In this document: in pieces, positions 44,157-53,695 of the stretch | Position numbering within the stretch: position 1 is the first letter of the stretch | Layout: each line of letters starts with the position of its first letter | Source of the DNA: Kocuria subflava | GTDB lineage: Bacteria; Actinomycetota; Actinomycetes; Actinomycetales; Micrococcaceae | Assembly (NCBI RefSeq): GCF_012163155.1 | Contig: NZ_JAAVUN010000010.1 | Span: 45,375 to 102,588, forward strand | Reading direction: 5' to 3' | Length of the DNA: 57,214 nucleotides | Position numbers and translations under genes: made by a program | Notes under the pieces: generated by a model | The model's input: the letters and a program-made list of their open reading frames with translations, nothing else | Databases searched by the model: none | What the model was told of the DNA's origin: nothing

Positions 44157-44885
44157 TCAGCTCGCGAAAATCGCCCCGCAGGACGGGCAGGTGGACACCT
44201 CCGTGGGATCCGCCTCCACCTCGGAGAGTTCCACCGGGCTCATGGTGGATCCGCAGGAGCCACACGTGGCACCGGTGCGGGTGGTGGCTGCCACGCGCAC
44301 CGCGTGTCCACCGGTTCGGATCTTCTGGTACCGGGAAACCAGAGCCGCGTTGTCAACAGCAGTCACGTACTGATCCCGCTCACCCGCCAGTTGTCCGTGT
44401 TCGGCCTGCATGGCCGCACCCTTCTCCTGGGTGGCTGCAACCAGTCGTTTGGCAGCGGCATCTGCTGCCTGCAACTTGGGCAAAATGGCGGATCGCTCGG
44501 TCATGAACGCATCCAGTTTTTCTCCGGAAACGGCTTTGGCGGCCCGAGCTTTCTCCACCTGCGTGGTCAGGGAATCGATCTGGCGCTGCAGGGCAGAGAC
44601 TTCCTTGGCGGATCCTCCTGCGTCCCGGCGCGCCCGGTCTTTCTCCAGGCGATCCAGCAAGTCAGTCACCTTTTGCTCGGCCAGTGCTGCGGCCTGTTCA
44701 ACATGCGCCCGCTGCGTGTTCAGTTCCTTGGCCTTGGCCACAGCGGCCTGCCTCCGTTTGAGGGCAGTGACCAACTCAGGTTCTGACTGGAGGGTCTTCA
44801 ACGATTCCTCCAGGTGCGTCATCCGCGCATCACGGCGCTGAAGTTCCAGCAGGGCGATGAAGTTCTCTGGTGTTGCCTTAGTCAT
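44157..44885 (-). CDS. Coiled-coil zinc-ribbon protein (COG1579/CdsZ-like)
   Basis: 242 residues: about 170 residues of long alpha-helical coiled coil, then a C-terminal zinc ribbon with two CxxC pairs (ATCGSCGSTMSP and STCPSCGAIF). Family members are putative nucleic-acid-binding or ribosome-associated proteins; a chlamydial relative bridges secretion cargo, but no actinobacterial function is fixed. AAGGAG 5 nt before ATG 44885. It lies 55 bp after the Nif3-like gene on the same strand, a conserved pairing in Actinobacteria, and converges on rnpB with 17 bp between them. Confidence 0.87.
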   Translation of the reverse strand: MTKATPENFIALLELQRRDARMTHLEESLKTLQSEPELVTALKRRQAAVAKAKELNTQRAHVEQAAALAEQKVTDLLDRLEKDRARRDAGGSAKEVSALQRQIDSLTTQVEKARAAKAVSGEKLDAFMTERSAILPKLQAADAAAKRLVAATQEKGAAMQAEHGQLAGERDQYVTAVDNAALVSRYQKIRTGGHAVRVAATTRTGATCGSCGSTMSPVELSEVEADPTEVSTCPSCGAIFAS

Positions 44886-44939
44886 CACATCTCCTTGGGT
44901 CCGTACCTGCTGCGTGCCATCCGACAGTTGGGAAAGAGC

Positions 44940-45839
44940 TCAGGCCCACCGGTCCTGGGGTTGCGGATGGGGGCTGGGAACCTGGAAATCCCAGGGATCG
45001 GTTCGTGCGGTGGCAACCACGACGTCGACGTCGTACCCCCGCTCCCCCAACGCAGCCTTCAGCGAGCGCGCGGCCACTGGCGCCCACAGCCATTCGCTGG
45101 CGGAATGGGAGAGATCAATCAGACACAACCCGCCGTCGTCGTGTGCGTGCATGGCCGCCTCCCGGGCTTCAGAAACCGGGTGGTGCCGCAGGTCAGCGGT
45201 GACGTAGACGTCCGCCTCAGTCTGCGCCACGTCCTCCAGAAGCGAGCCTCCCGCACCTCCGCACACTGCCACCGTCTTGATCTCTCGCCCGGCAGGCCCT
45301 GCCACCCGTACACCTTGGGCGGTGGGGGCAACGACGCCGGCCAGTCGCCTGGCCAGCTCCTCCAACGTCACGGGGGTCTCCAGTTGACCGATCCGCCCCA
45401 GTCCCGTTGCCGGATCCGAGTCCAACGGTTTCAGAGGCGAGTACTGTGCGACACCACATGCCTGAATCAATGTTTCCGAAACACCGGACGGGGCGCTGTC
45501 TGCGTTGGTGTGGCAGGCCAACAACGCAATGTGGTTCTCGATTAGGTCGTGGACAATTCGCCCTTTGTAGCCATCGGCGGCAATGGAGCTCTGCCCGCCC
45601 AGTAGGAGGGGGTGGTGAACCAGGAGAAGGTCCACTTCCGCTTCCACGGCCTCCTGCACCACGGAGGTCACCGGATCCACGGCCACCATGATCCGGGCAA
45701 CCGGGGCCTGGGGTCTGCCGATGACCAGCTCGGAAGCGTCCCAGGACTCCTGAGTGGAAAATGGCCACAGGGTGTCGGCCATCTTCACCACTTGGGCGAC
45801 TGTGGGCGCTGACTGGGTGTCCGTGTCTGCAGATGCCAT
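44940..45839 (-). CDS. Nif3-like dinuclear metal centre protein (GTP cyclohydrolase I type 2 family)
   Basis: 299-residue DUF34/NIF3 protein forming a hexameric toroid with a two-metal site. Ligand motifs seen: LLLVHHPLLLGG (double His), ACHTNAD and near the C-terminus LSHSASE with a final His/Glu. Function is unsettled; older annotation as GTP cyclohydrolase is doubtful. It precedes the Zn-ribbon gene in the same operon and is divergent from msrA, with 45 bp between starts. Confidence 0.9.
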   Translation of the reverse strand: MASADTDTQSAPTVAQVVKMADTLWPFSTQESWDASELVIGRPQAPVARIMVAVDPVTSVVQEAVEAEVDLLLVHHPLLLGGQSSIAADGYKGRIVHDLIENHIALLACHTNADSAPSGVSETLIQACGVAQYSPLKPLDSDPATGLGRIGQLETPVTLEELARRLAGVVAPTAQGVRVAGPAGREIKTVAVCGGAGGSLLEDVAQTEADVYVTADLRHHPVSEAREAAMHAHDDGGLCLIDLSHSASEWLWAPVAARSLKAALGERGYDVDVVVATARTDPWDFQVPSPHPQPQDRWA

Positions 45840-45884
45840 GTCTTCAGTCTAGGAGGGTGCAGAGCCGCCGGAATAGGCAGCAGC

Positions 45885-46439
45885 GTGACCGTGTTGGACA
45901 CCCACGTGAGACCAACGACTTTTGTACTGGCAGGCGGGTGCTTCTGGTGCCTGGACGCCGTGTATCGCATCACACGGGGTGTGCAGGCGGTTGAGTCCGT
46001 CTACACCGGCGGGCACACTTCCGATCCCGATTACCACAGCGTGTGCACCGGAACCACGGGGCATGCAGAGGCCGTGGTGGTCACCTTTGATGCGGAGGTG
46101 GTCTCTGAAAACACCATCTTGGACATCTTCTTCACGGGGCATGATCCCACCACCTTGAACCAACAGGGGCACGACGTCGGCACGCAGTACCGTTCCGCCA
46201 TGTTCCCCGCGGACCAGGGGCAGGAAGATCTGTTCCGCGCTGCTATCGACCGCGCCCAACAGCTCTTCGATGATCCAGTGGTCACAACGGTGGAGCCTCT
46301 GGGCACGCTGTATCCGGCGGAGTCCTACCATCAGGACTTCTACGCCAGGCAGCCGTTCAACGGATACTGCCAGGTGGTCATCAACCCCAAGTTGTCCAAG
46401 GTCCGCCAACGTTACGCAGAGTTTCTTACTCTGAAGTAA
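45885..46439 (+). CDS. msrA: Peptide methionine-S-sulfoxide reductase MsrA
   Basis: 184-residue repair enzyme for oxidised methionine. AGGCFWC gives catalytic C19 and the neighbouring Phe-Trp pocket; the TGHAEAV and YHQDFYAR motifs match the family. A second cysteine, C22, and one near the C-terminus (GYCQV) may act in resolving. It starts at GTG 45885 with no strong ribosome site. It stands 85 bp upstream of cysK on the same strand, making a small sulfur and methionine cluster. Confidence 0.94.
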   Translation: MTVLDTHVRPTTFVLAGGCFWCLDAVYRITRGVQAVESVYTGGHTSDPDYHSVCTGTTGHAEAVVVTFDAEVVSENTILDIFFTGHDPTTLNQQGHDVGTQYRSAMFPADQGQEDLFRAAIDRAQQLFDDPVVTTVEPLGTLYPAESYHQDFYARQPFNGYCQVVINPKLSKVRQRYAEFLTLK

Positions 46440-46524
46440 CTGCTCGATTCTCGATAGCCTGGCAGACATTGCGCCAGCGCACTGATCCACGCGCATGAAA
46501 TCCCGATTGGAAGGATGAAGACCC

Positions 46525-47460
46525 ATGGCCAAGATTTACAACAACGTCACTGACCTGGTCGGCGGAACCCCCCTGGTCCGCCTCAACGAGCTGGACAAGG
46601 ACCTCCCCGGCAACGTGGCCGTCAAGTTGGAGTTCTACAACCCGGCAAACTCCGTGAAGGACCGTATCGGCAAGGCCATTGTGGACGCCGCCGAGGCATC
46701 CGGTGAACTCAAGGCCGGCGGCACCATCGTGGAAGGCACCTCCGGCAACACCGGCATCGCCCTGGCCATGGTGGGTGCAGCCCGCGGTTACAAGGTCATC
46801 CTGACCATGCCGGAGACCATGTCCACCGAGCGTCGCGCCATGCTGCGTGCCTTTGGCGCAGAGATCGTGTTGACCCCGGGTGCTGAGGGCATGCGCGGTG
46901 CCGTGGATCGTGCCCGCGAGATCGTGGAGAACACGGAGAACGCCGTTCTGGCCCGCCAGTTCGAGAACCAGGCCAACCCCACCGTCCACTACAACACCAC
47001 CGGCCCGGAGATCTGGGAAGACACCGACGGCGGCGTGGACATCTTTGTGGCAGGCATCGGCACCGGCGGCACCATCACGGGTGCCGGCCGTTACCTCAAG
47101 GAGCAGAACTCCGGGGTGCGCCTGGTTGCCGTGGAGCCCGCCGACTCCCCGCTGCTGACCGAGGGCAAGGCCGGCCCGCACAAGATTCAGGGCCTGGGCG
47201 CCAACTTCGTGCCGGACATCCTGGACAAGGAGATCTACGACGACGTCTACGACGTCACCACCGATGACTCCATCCGTGTCGCAAGAGAGCTTGGCACCAA
47301 AGAAGGCATCCTGGGCGGCATCTCCTCCGGCGCCATCGTGTGGGCTGCCCTGGAAGAGGCCAAGAAGGAAGAGAACCGGGACAAGCTGATCGTGGCCGTG
47401 GTCTGCGACTTCGGTGAGCGTTACATCTCCACCATCCTGTACGACGACATCCGCGGCTGA
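46525..47460 (+). CDS. cysK: Cysteine synthase A (O-acetylserine sulfhydrylase)
   Basis: 311-residue fold-type II PLP enzyme forming L-cysteine from O-acetylserine and sulfide. PLP lysine K45 is in NSVKDR; GTSGNTG (71-77) is the canonical substrate loop. GISSGA near 265 binds the PLP pyridine. GGAAGG sits 9 nt before ATG 46525. cysE follows after a terminator-like hairpin; the two enzymes normally form the cysteine synthase complex. Compare the SbnA-like paralogue at 41036, whose loop differs. Confidence 0.96.
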   Translation: MAKIYNNVTDLVGGTPLVRLNELDKDLPGNVAVKLEFYNPANSVKDRIGKAIVDAAEASGELKAGGTIVEGTSGNTGIALAMVGAARGYKVILTMPETMSTERRAMLRAFGAEIVLTPGAEGMRGAVDRAREIVENTENAVLARQFENQANPTVHYNTTGPEIWEDTDGGVDIFVAGIGTGGTITGAGRYLKEQNSGVRLVAVEPADSPLLTEGKAGPHKIQGLGANFVPDILDKEIYDDVYDVTTDDSIRVARELGTKEGILGGISSGAIVWAALEEAKKEENRDKLIVAVVCDFGERYISTILYDDIRG

Positions 47461-47474
47461 TCACCCGTATGTCC

Positions 47475-47513
47475 TGCCCCTGGCGTGTGTGACCACGCGC
47501 CAGGGGCATTTTG
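47475..47513 (+). terminator. Terminator/attenuator between cysK and cysE
   Basis: TGCCCCTGGCGTGTG pairs (one mismatch) with CACGCGCCAGGGGCA, followed by TTTT. It lies 20 bp upstream of cysE and so would reduce read-through from cysK. Confidence 0.8.
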
Positions 47514-47532
47514 CCCCACCACAAGGAGTCAC

Positions 47533-48117
47533 GTGAGTTTTCTGAGCCGACTGCGCGAGGACCTGGACACTGCACGCACCCACGATCCTGCTGCTCGCAC
47601 GGATCTGGAGGTGGCCCTGAACTATTCAGGTATGCATGCCATCTGGTTGCACCGTGTCAGCCATCGCTTGTGGCAGACCGACCGCACTCGTGGTGCTGCC
47701 CGTACGGTCTCGCAGCTCGGCCGGTTCCTCACCGGCGTGGAGATCCACCCCGGTGCACAGATCGGCCGTCGCTTCTTCATCGATCACGGCATGGGTGTGG
47801 TGATCGGAGAAACCGCTGAGATCGGCGACGACGTCATGCTGTATCAGGGGGTGACCCTGGGCGGGACGTCACTGGCAGCCGTCAAGCGCCACCCCACCAT
47901 TGGTGATGGTGTCACTGTGGGCGCAGGTGCCAAGGTCTTGGGTGACATCCAGATCGGTGCAGGATCCGCTGTTGGAGCCAATGCCGTGGTGGTCAAGGAC
48001 GTTCCCGATGACTCCGTGGTCACCGGCATTCCGGGCAAGGCTCGACCCCGGACCCCGGACAAGCAGGAGCCTCTGGTGGATCCGGCCACCTACATCGATC
48101 CCGCCATGTGGATCTGA
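47533..48117 (+). CDS. cysE: Serine O-acetyltransferase (short EpsC/CysE type)
   Basis: 194-residue left-handed beta-helix acetyltransferase making O-acetylserine from serine and acetyl-CoA. [22 protein letters not shown] and the following GVTLGGTS and HPTIGDGV repeats are the hexapeptide-rich catalytic core. It is the short form lacking the long helical N-terminal domain of E. coli CysE. GTG 47533 has AAGGAG 5 nt upstream; the longer frame includes the cysK terminator and is rejected. It is partner to cysK immediately upstream. Confidence 0.93.
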   Translation: MSFLSRLREDLDTARTHDPAARTDLEVALNYSGMHAIWLHRVSHRLWQTDRTRGAARTVSQLGRFLTGVEIHPGAQIGRRFFIDHGMGVVIGETAEIGDDVMLYQGVTLGGTSLAAVKRHPTIGDGVTVGAGAKVLGDIQIGAGSAVGANAVVVKDVPDDSVVTGIPGKARPRTPDKQEPLVDPATYIDPAMWI

Positions 48118-48141
48118 GTAGTGCTCGGCTGACCCGCTGAG

Positions 48142-48189
48142 AAGTGTTTTGTCCCGCCCATCGCATCTGATGGGCGGGACAAAACACTT
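48142..48189. terminator. Convergent-junction palindrome between cysE and gnd
   Basis: 21-bp perfect arms (48142-48162 and 48169-48189) with inner CGCCCATC/GATGGGCG, the same core as 16352 and 18606 but different outer stem. AAAACACTTTT at the right end gives a short T-run for cysE. Confidence 0.8.
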
Positions 48190-48214
48190 TTCGGCGGGGG
48201 TGCTTGCCGTCAGG

Positions 48215-49663
48215 TCAGGAGTCGATCTCCGAACGGTCACCGCTCCACAAGGTGTGGAAGGCGCCGTCGGTGTCGATCCGACCGTAGGTGTGAGCGCCGA
48301 AGTAGTCGCGCAGGCCCTGTGTCAGGGCAGCGTTCAGGCGCGGACGGCGCAGTCCATCGTAGTAGGCCAAGGAGGATGAGAACACCGGTGCGGGAATGCC
48401 ACGCTCGGTGGCTTCCACCACCACACGGCGCCAGGACGGCAGGTACTCCTCGATGACGTCTCGGAACACCGGGGCGAACAACAGGTTTCGCGGCTCAGCA
48501 CCGTCCTTGTATGCGGCCATGATGTCCTGCAGCAGCTCGGCCCGGATGATGCACCCGGCTCGCCACAGGGAGGCGATGGTGTCCAGCTTCAAGTCCCAGT
48601 TGTGCTCACCGGAGGCCGTGGCCAGCATCTCCATGCCCTGGGCGTAGGCCACCAGCTTGGAGCAGTAGAGGGCGCGGCGAACATCCTCCACAAAGGCGGC
48701 ATCCCCCACGGTGTCGGACTCACGGACGCCAGCAGCCAGGGTCTTCTGAGCTTCCAGGCGGGTCTCACGCTCGGTGGAGGACAGGGCGCGGGCGAACACC
48801 GATTCGGCAATGGCCGTCACGGGGGATCCCAGGTCCAGGGCGGCCATGACCGTCCAGGTGCCGGTGCCCTTCATGCCGGCGGCGTCAACGATCACGTCCA
48901 CCAAGGGCTTGCCGGTCCTGGCGTCCACCTGCTTGAGCACCTCAGCGGTGATCTCGATCAGGTAGGAGGACAGCTCGGTCCGGTTCCATTCGGCGAATGT
49001 GTTGGCCTGATCGCCGGGCTCTTGCCCTGCCACGTCACGCAGCAGCTCGTAGGCCTCGCCGATCACCTGCATGTCCGCGTATTCAATGCCGTTGTGCACC
49101 ATCTTCACAAAGTGCCCGGCGCCATCGGTTCCGATCCAGGCGCAGCACGGGGTGCCGTCATCAGCCTTGGCGGAGATGTCCTCCAGCAGCGGGCCCAAGG
49201 ACTCGTAGGACTTGGCGGAACCACCGGGCATGATGGACGGGCCGTTCAGCGCACCTTCCTCGCCGCCGGAAACGCCAACGCCCACAAAGTGGATGTTCTT
49301 CTCGGCCAGAGCGGCCTCACGCCGGATGGTGTCCGGGTAATGGGAGTTGCCGCCGTCAATGATGATGTCGTCCTCATCCAGCAGCGGAACCAGCTGATCG
49401 ATCACGGCATCCACAGGAGCCCCCGCCTTGACCATGACCAGGATGCGGCGGGGCTTCTCCAATGAGTCCACCAGTTCCTGCATGGTTTCAGTGCGGATGA
49501 ACTCGCCGTCATCCCCGTGCTCGGCCAGCAGAGCATCGGTCTTCTCCACCGAGCGGTTGTGCAGGGCCACGGTGTGGCCGTGACGGGCAAGGTTGCGGGC
49601 CAAGTTGGCCCCCATCACCGCAAGGCCGGTGACACCGATTTGTGCTTTCTTCTCTTCAGCCAT
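48215..49663 (-). CDS. gnd: 6-phosphogluconate dehydrogenase, decarboxylating
   Basis: 482-residue pentose-phosphate enzyme making ribulose 5-phosphate with NADPH. The N-terminal Rossmann motif GVTGLAVMGANLARNL binds NADP; GVGVSGGEEGA and later KMVHNGIEY contain the substrate/catalytic lysine and Asn-Glu residues. Length is that of the long dimeric bacterial form. It converges on cysE across a palindrome. The upstream neighbour is the copper oxidase module, also on the minus strand but 111 bp away. Confidence 0.96.
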   Translation of the reverse strand: MAEEKKAQIGVTGLAVMGANLARNLARHGHTVALHNRSVEKTDALLAEHGDDGEFIRTETMQELVDSLEKPRRILVMVKAGAPVDAVIDQLVPLLDEDDIIIDGGNSHYPDTIRREAALAEKNIHFVGVGVSGGEEGALNGPSIMPGGSAKSYESLGPLLEDISAKADDGTPCCAWIGTDGAGHFVKMVHNGIEYADMQVIGEAYELLRDVAGQEPGDQANTFAEWNRTELSSYLIEITAEVLKQVDARTGKPLVDVIVDAAGMKGTGTWTVMAALDLGSPVTAIAESVFARALSSTERETRLEAQKTLAAGVRESDTVGDAAFVEDVRRALYCSKLVAYAQGMEMLATASGEHNWDLKLDTIASLWRAGCIIRAELLQDIMAAYKDGAEPRNLLFAPVFRDVIEEYLPSWRRVVVEATERGIPAPVFSSSLAYYDGLRRPRLNAALTQGLRDYFGAHTYGRIDTDGAFHTLWSGDRSEIDS

Positions 49664-49773
49664 GCGGCCAGCCTATCCCCGGATCAACACCGGAACGTTG
49701 TTGTGTCTGCCGGTGGTCACGCGGGCTACGTCACGTGACCCGGCCCAGCGGAGCGGGACGTGCACCGGCCTGC

Positions 49774-52533
49774 TCACTGCGTGACATGGAAGATCCCGTG
49801 CGCGCCCCGCTCGGCATCCGCCATCACGTGATTGACCAGCGGGAAGTGCCCCGGTTCATCGAACTCGAGTTCCACAAAGCCACCTTGTGCCGCTTCCAGC
49901 CCCAGGGCCTGGGACCCACCACCGGTCGTCCCAAAAGGGTCCACCCCGTTGCGCAAGCTGTAGGCGCCTTCCTTGAAGACGGTGTCGAACTGGTCTCCCA
50001 CGATGTGGAAGCTCAATGGACGGTTGGGCCCGGCATCCAACACCCAGACCCGAACCCGCTCCCCCACCCGGGCCTCCAGCGGCTGTTGGTCGTATTGGTT
50101 CGCGGCCCCGTTGAACACCACGAACGTTGGCTCAGCCCCGCTGCCGACGGCTTCCGCGTTGACGGGCCTGGCCTCATCCCTGGAAGAACCGTTCCCGTCC
50201 ATGTAGACCTCCGACTGGACCAGCACGTACTCACGATCCACCGGTGCCAGGTCTTCTGGCTCAATGATCACCGCACCGTGCATGCCCCCGGCGATGTGGG
50301 CGCTCATGGGTGCCGTGGAGCAGTGATACATCCAGATCCCAGCCCTGTTGGCGGTGAACCGGTAGGTCAGTTCCTCCCCGGGAGCAATGGTCCGCATGGT
50401 CTCATCCGGTGCCACCTCACCGGCGTGGAAGTCCACGGAGTGTCCCATGGTGCCGTTGTTGACCAGGGTGATCTCAAAGGTGTCGCCGATCTTCCCGTGC
50501 AGGGTGGGACCCACGGTGGAGCCGTTGAAGGTCCACCGCTGCTGCCACACGCCTGGGGCCACTTCCATGGGCTCCTCCGTGACCTCCAGAGTCAGCCGGT
50601 GGTCAGCTGGTTCGCCGTCGTCGCTGCCACCGGTGCTGTCCACCGGGCTCAGCACGGGATCCACGACGTTTTCCAACGTGGCTTCCGGGTCCACGGCCAC
50701 GGCATGGGATCCGCTACCGGAAGCGCCGTGGTCCATGCCGTCCATGGCCCCTCCGGATGCATTGTCCTGGGAGGCGGCGTCGTCGGTGTTCTGGGCACTC
50801 AGCGAATCGGAGTCCCCGCCCCCTTCCACGGTGAGGGTGAAGGTCATGCCCATCTGGCGGTGACCGGCCACGGTGCACCAACCCTCCATGGACTCGGAGA
50901 CCACGCCCAGGTCGATCTCCCCGGTCTGCCCCTCCCGCAGGCGTTCAGTGCGTTCGCCACCGATCTGGAGATCGTGGACGTTGGTGGGATCCGTGTTGGT
51001 CAGTTCGATGATCACGTGATCTCCGGCGTTGACCGTGGCCTGGTTGGGCGTGTAGCTCATGTCCACGGCGTCGATCTCCAGCCGGACGGTTTCACCGGTG
51101 GGCTCCACCTCCGTCTGTTGGGAACCGCCGGCTCCGGTGGCCTGCAGCCCGGCCGCTCCGGGGTCCACACCGATCCCCACGGTCACCGCCAGCAGAATGG
51201 CTGCGGCCCCCGCCATCACACCGGATCCCGTCAGGGTCTTGGGACGGGCAGCCACACCGGCTCTGGCCTGGGCGGCCTCACGGCCACCGGGACGCTCGGC
51301 CATCACGTGGGGGCGCTTGCCGTCGGCGGCTTCCTTGGCCATGGCCTTGCGCTCCGTGACAGCGGCCTTGACCCCCAGCACCATCAGGGGCAGGAAGGCG
51401 GCCAGACCCGCCAGGACGACGACGGAGGTGGCCACCTTGACCCAGGACGGCACCGGCAGCAGCCACACGGCCAACCCCAGGTTGATCACCGTCAGACGGG
51501 CCGCCGCCCACCGTTCCAGCCACGCGGAGCCGGCTTTGAGCACCCGCGGCCCACCGCCCAGGACGGAGGGCAGCAAGTAGGTCATGGCCCCGGTGACCAG
51601 TTGCAGCAGGAAACCCACCGCCCAGATCGCCCCGAGCCGAGGATAGGCCTCCGCCAGGCTGACGTCGTCAAGGCGCAGCACCGCCCAGCCCGTGGCCAGA
51701 CCGGCCACGGTGAACCACACCATGGCGGCGGCAATGGAGGCCGAGGCGAACTCCCGGGGCGGACGCTGCCGGGCGGGTCCCACCAGGCTGCGGCCCCACC
51801 ACACAAGCCCCAACGCGTAGATCACCAGACCGGCCACGGACACCGGCCGCCACCCCAGCAGCGCCCCGGCCACGGTGACCGTCAGGGCCACCAGCAGGAC
51901 GGGCAGGGCCTGGGTGGCCAGGCGTTCGGAGCGCTGGTCCATGCGCGTCCTCAGGACGGTGGGCCAGAAGGTGACCAGGGTGCCCACCACGGTCAGCCCC
52001 ACCCAGCCCAACAGCATGGTCATGGTGTGGGCGATCAGCAGGCGGGTGTGCCAGGTGTCCCCCAGGCCCCACGCCAGGGCGGCACCGAGCCCCGCCCCGA
52101 TCGGCATGCACGCGGCCGAGGCGATGTAGTAGCGCACCACGATCCGGAACCGCATGGGCAGGGCGCGGCGCAGATCGCGGACGAGTTCACCGGCGTGCCA
52201 CACCACCATCGTGGACACCACCGCAACACCCACCGCCACCAGCCACCACTGCACCGTGGGCACCCCCACGAACACGGCCAGGGAACCCAGCGCCAACAGC
52301 CCGAGTCGACGATTCTGCCGGGTCACGGCGCGTTCGTCGGCCCGGGTCTTGAGCAAGGAGGTGGTGAAGTAGGCGCTCCACACCATGATCGAGTGCGTGA
52401 TGATGCCCAGACCCACCAGGTGGATCAGCAACCACGCGGCAGAGGGGATCCACACATGGGCCAGGGAGACCGTGACGGCCATGGCCGCCCAGACCACCAC
52501 CGCGAAATCGCGCCATCCGCGCCGCCGCCTCAT
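49774..52533 (-). CDS. Membrane-anchored cupredoxin-NirK-like multicopper oxidase fusion
   Basis: 919 residues in three parts. Residues 1-440 hold about ten transmembrane segments with several membrane histidines. Residues 475-570 are a cupredoxin with type 1 ligands H520, C553, H558 and M561 or M563. A Met/His/Gly/Asp-rich linker (about 590-645) follows. Residues 645-919 form a two-domain NirK-like oxidase: type 1 H698, C738, H746, M751; type 2 H703, H737, H843; and D701 at the catalytic Asp position. The PTH-type catalytic His of NirK appears as Phe (F804), so nitrite reduction is doubtful and another copper oxidase reaction possible. The start overlaps the NnrS-like stop by 4 bp. Confidence 0.85.
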   Translation of the reverse strand: MRRRRGWRDFAVVVWAAMAVTVSLAHVWIPSAAWLLIHLVGLGIITHSIMVWSAYFTTSLLKTRADERAVTRQNRRLGLLALGSLAVFVGVPTVQWWLVAVGVAVVSTMVVWHAGELVRDLRRALPMRFRIVVRYYIASAACMPIGAGLGAALAWGLGDTWHTRLLIAHTMTMLLGWVGLTVVGTLVTFWPTVLRTRMDQRSERLATQALPVLLVALTVTVAGALLGWRPVSVAGLVIYALGLVWWGRSLVGPARQRPPREFASASIAAAMVWFTVAGLATGWAVLRLDDVSLAEAYPRLGAIWAVGFLLQLVTGAMTYLLPSVLGGGPRVLKAGSAWLERWAAARLTVINLGLAVWLLPVPSWVKVATSVVVLAGLAAFLPLMVLGVKAAVTERKAMAKEAADGKRPHVMAERPGGREAAQARAGVAARPKTLTGSGVMAGAAAILLAVTVGIGVDPGAAGLQATGAGGSQQTEVEPTGETVRLEIDAVDMSYTPNQATVNAGDHVIIELTNTDPTNVHDLQIGGERTERLREGQTGEIDLGVVSESMEGWCTVAGHRQMGMTFTLTVEGGGDSDSLSAQNTDDAASQDNASGGAMDGMDHGASGSGSHAVAVDPEATLENVVDPVLSPVDSTGGSDDGEPADHRLTLEVTEEPMEVAPGVWQQRWTFNGSTVGPTLHGKIGDTFEITLVNNGTMGHSVDFHAGEVAPDETMRTIAPGEELTYRFTANRAGIWMYHCSTAPMSAHIAGGMHGAVIIEPEDLAPVDREYVLVQSEVYMDGNGSSRDEARPVNAEAVGSGAEPTFVVFNGAANQYDQQPLEARVGERVRVWVLDAGPNRPLSFHIVGDQFDTVFKEGAYSLRNGVDPFGTTGGGSQALGLEAAQGGFVELEFDEPGHFPLVNHVMADAERGAHGIFHVTQ

Positions 52534-53687
52534 GATTCAGTCCTTTCCGATGAAGATTGCGCGGGATGCGCTGTGGAGTCTGCGCCACGGTTGGCCGTGA
52601 CCACGCTGAGCCCGGCCGTGATCAGGAACGTCATCACGGCCACCACGGTCACCACCCCGCCGGCTTGCCACAAGTGCTGGCTTCCCAGGACGTCCCCCAT
52701 GGCCCGGTAGGTCATTCCCAGGTGCAGCAACGCCAAAGGGACCCACATGACGGGACGGTAGGGCAGCGCGCGGCCCAGAACGGCGGGGAAGATGGTGGGT
52801 GCGTGGGCCATGATCATGGAAAACCCAAACCCCAAGAACACCCCGTGGACCACCAGGTCATAGGAGTAGGTGCTCTGGGGCGCTCCCGCGATCACCCAAG
52901 TCAACCCTGCGGCAGCCAACCAGACATTGCTGGCCAGCAGCGCCACGGCGTTGAACCGGCGGAAGCCCTCCGTACGGATCATGCGCCGCCCGACGTCGTC
53001 GCGGAACAGCCACGCCGCGGTCAGCACACACAGCGCACCGAGCACCCGCAGACCCGGCTCCGGCCACAGCACGGCGGCCACAGCGCTCACGCACAGGGCG
53101 AAGGTCAAGGTCACCAGGGTGGGTACGGCACGGCCACCCATGGAGATTTGCGCCAGTTCGGCGCGTTCGGAGGCAATGGTGACCACCAGGAAAACCACCA
53201 GAACCGGGATGAGATCGGGCACGTTCAGCAACCACCACAGAACGGATCCGATCAGCAGCAGGAAGGCTCCCAACGTCTGGGCCGCCACCAGATCAGCTCG
53301 GGTGCGCCGCCACAGCCCCAGCATCACCAGGACAAAGGCGGCGGCACCCTCAATCACCAGCAATTTCCCCAGTGCGCTGGGTGCCCCCAGGACCAGCATC
53401 AATGACCCTGTTCCCAGCAACCCCGGCGCCAGCAGCGCCAGAGGACGGCGGATGGCCTGGGCACGCTCGAGCGAGATGACCGTTCCCAAGAATCCCAGAA
53501 CCATCAACGGACCGTGCAGATCTGCCAACCGGTCTGAGGCCACCGGGGCCCACAGCCCCAGCCGGAGCACGGCACCGTTGAGCCCAGTCGTCAGAGAAAT
53601 CCCACCCAGGATCAACAGCGCCACGCGGATTCGTCGCAGTGCGGTGGGGCCTGGTGGAGAGTCGGTGAAAGGGCGTACTGGCGGCAC
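52530..53687 (-). CDS. NnrS-like polytopic membrane protein
   Basis: 385 residues with about twelve hydrophobic segments. DLHGPLMVLGFLGTVISLERA and HGVFLGFGFSMIMAHAPTIFPAVLG carry histidines at positions like those of NnrS, a haem-copper protein linked to nitric-oxide tolerance and denitrification. It starts at GTG 53687, only 8 bp from the perfect inverted repeat that probably controls it. Its stop overlaps the start of the copper oxidase gene, so they are translationally coupled. NnrS assignment is by resemblance only; a generic copper- or haem-handling membrane protein is possible. Confidence 0.72.
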   Translation of the reverse strand: MPPVRPFTDSPPGPTALRRIRVALLILGGISLTTGLNGAVLRLGLWAPVASDRLADLHGPLMVLGFLGTVISLERAQAIRRPLALLAPGLLGTGSLMLVLGAPSALGKLLVIEGAAAFVLVMLGLWRRTRADLVAAQTLGAFLLLIGSVLWWLLNVPDLIPVLVVFLVVTIASERAELAQISMGGRAVPTLVTLTFALCVSAVAAVLWPEPGLRVLGALCVLTAAWLFRDDVGRRMIRTEGFRRFNAVALLASNVWLAAAGLTWVIAGAPQSTYSYDLVVHGVFLGFGFSMIMAHAPTIFPAVLGRALPYRPVMWVPLALLHLGMTYRAMGDVLGSQHLWQAGGVVTVVAVMTFLITAGLSVVTANRGADSTAHPAQSSSERTES

Positions 53688-53695
53688 CCCACCAC

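Noticed and set aside
49642-52710. Very long plus-strand frame opposite the copper oxidase gene
   Set aside because: His/Gly/Gln-rich composition typical of the antisense of a high-GC gene; no motifs; the minus strand has clear copper ligands.
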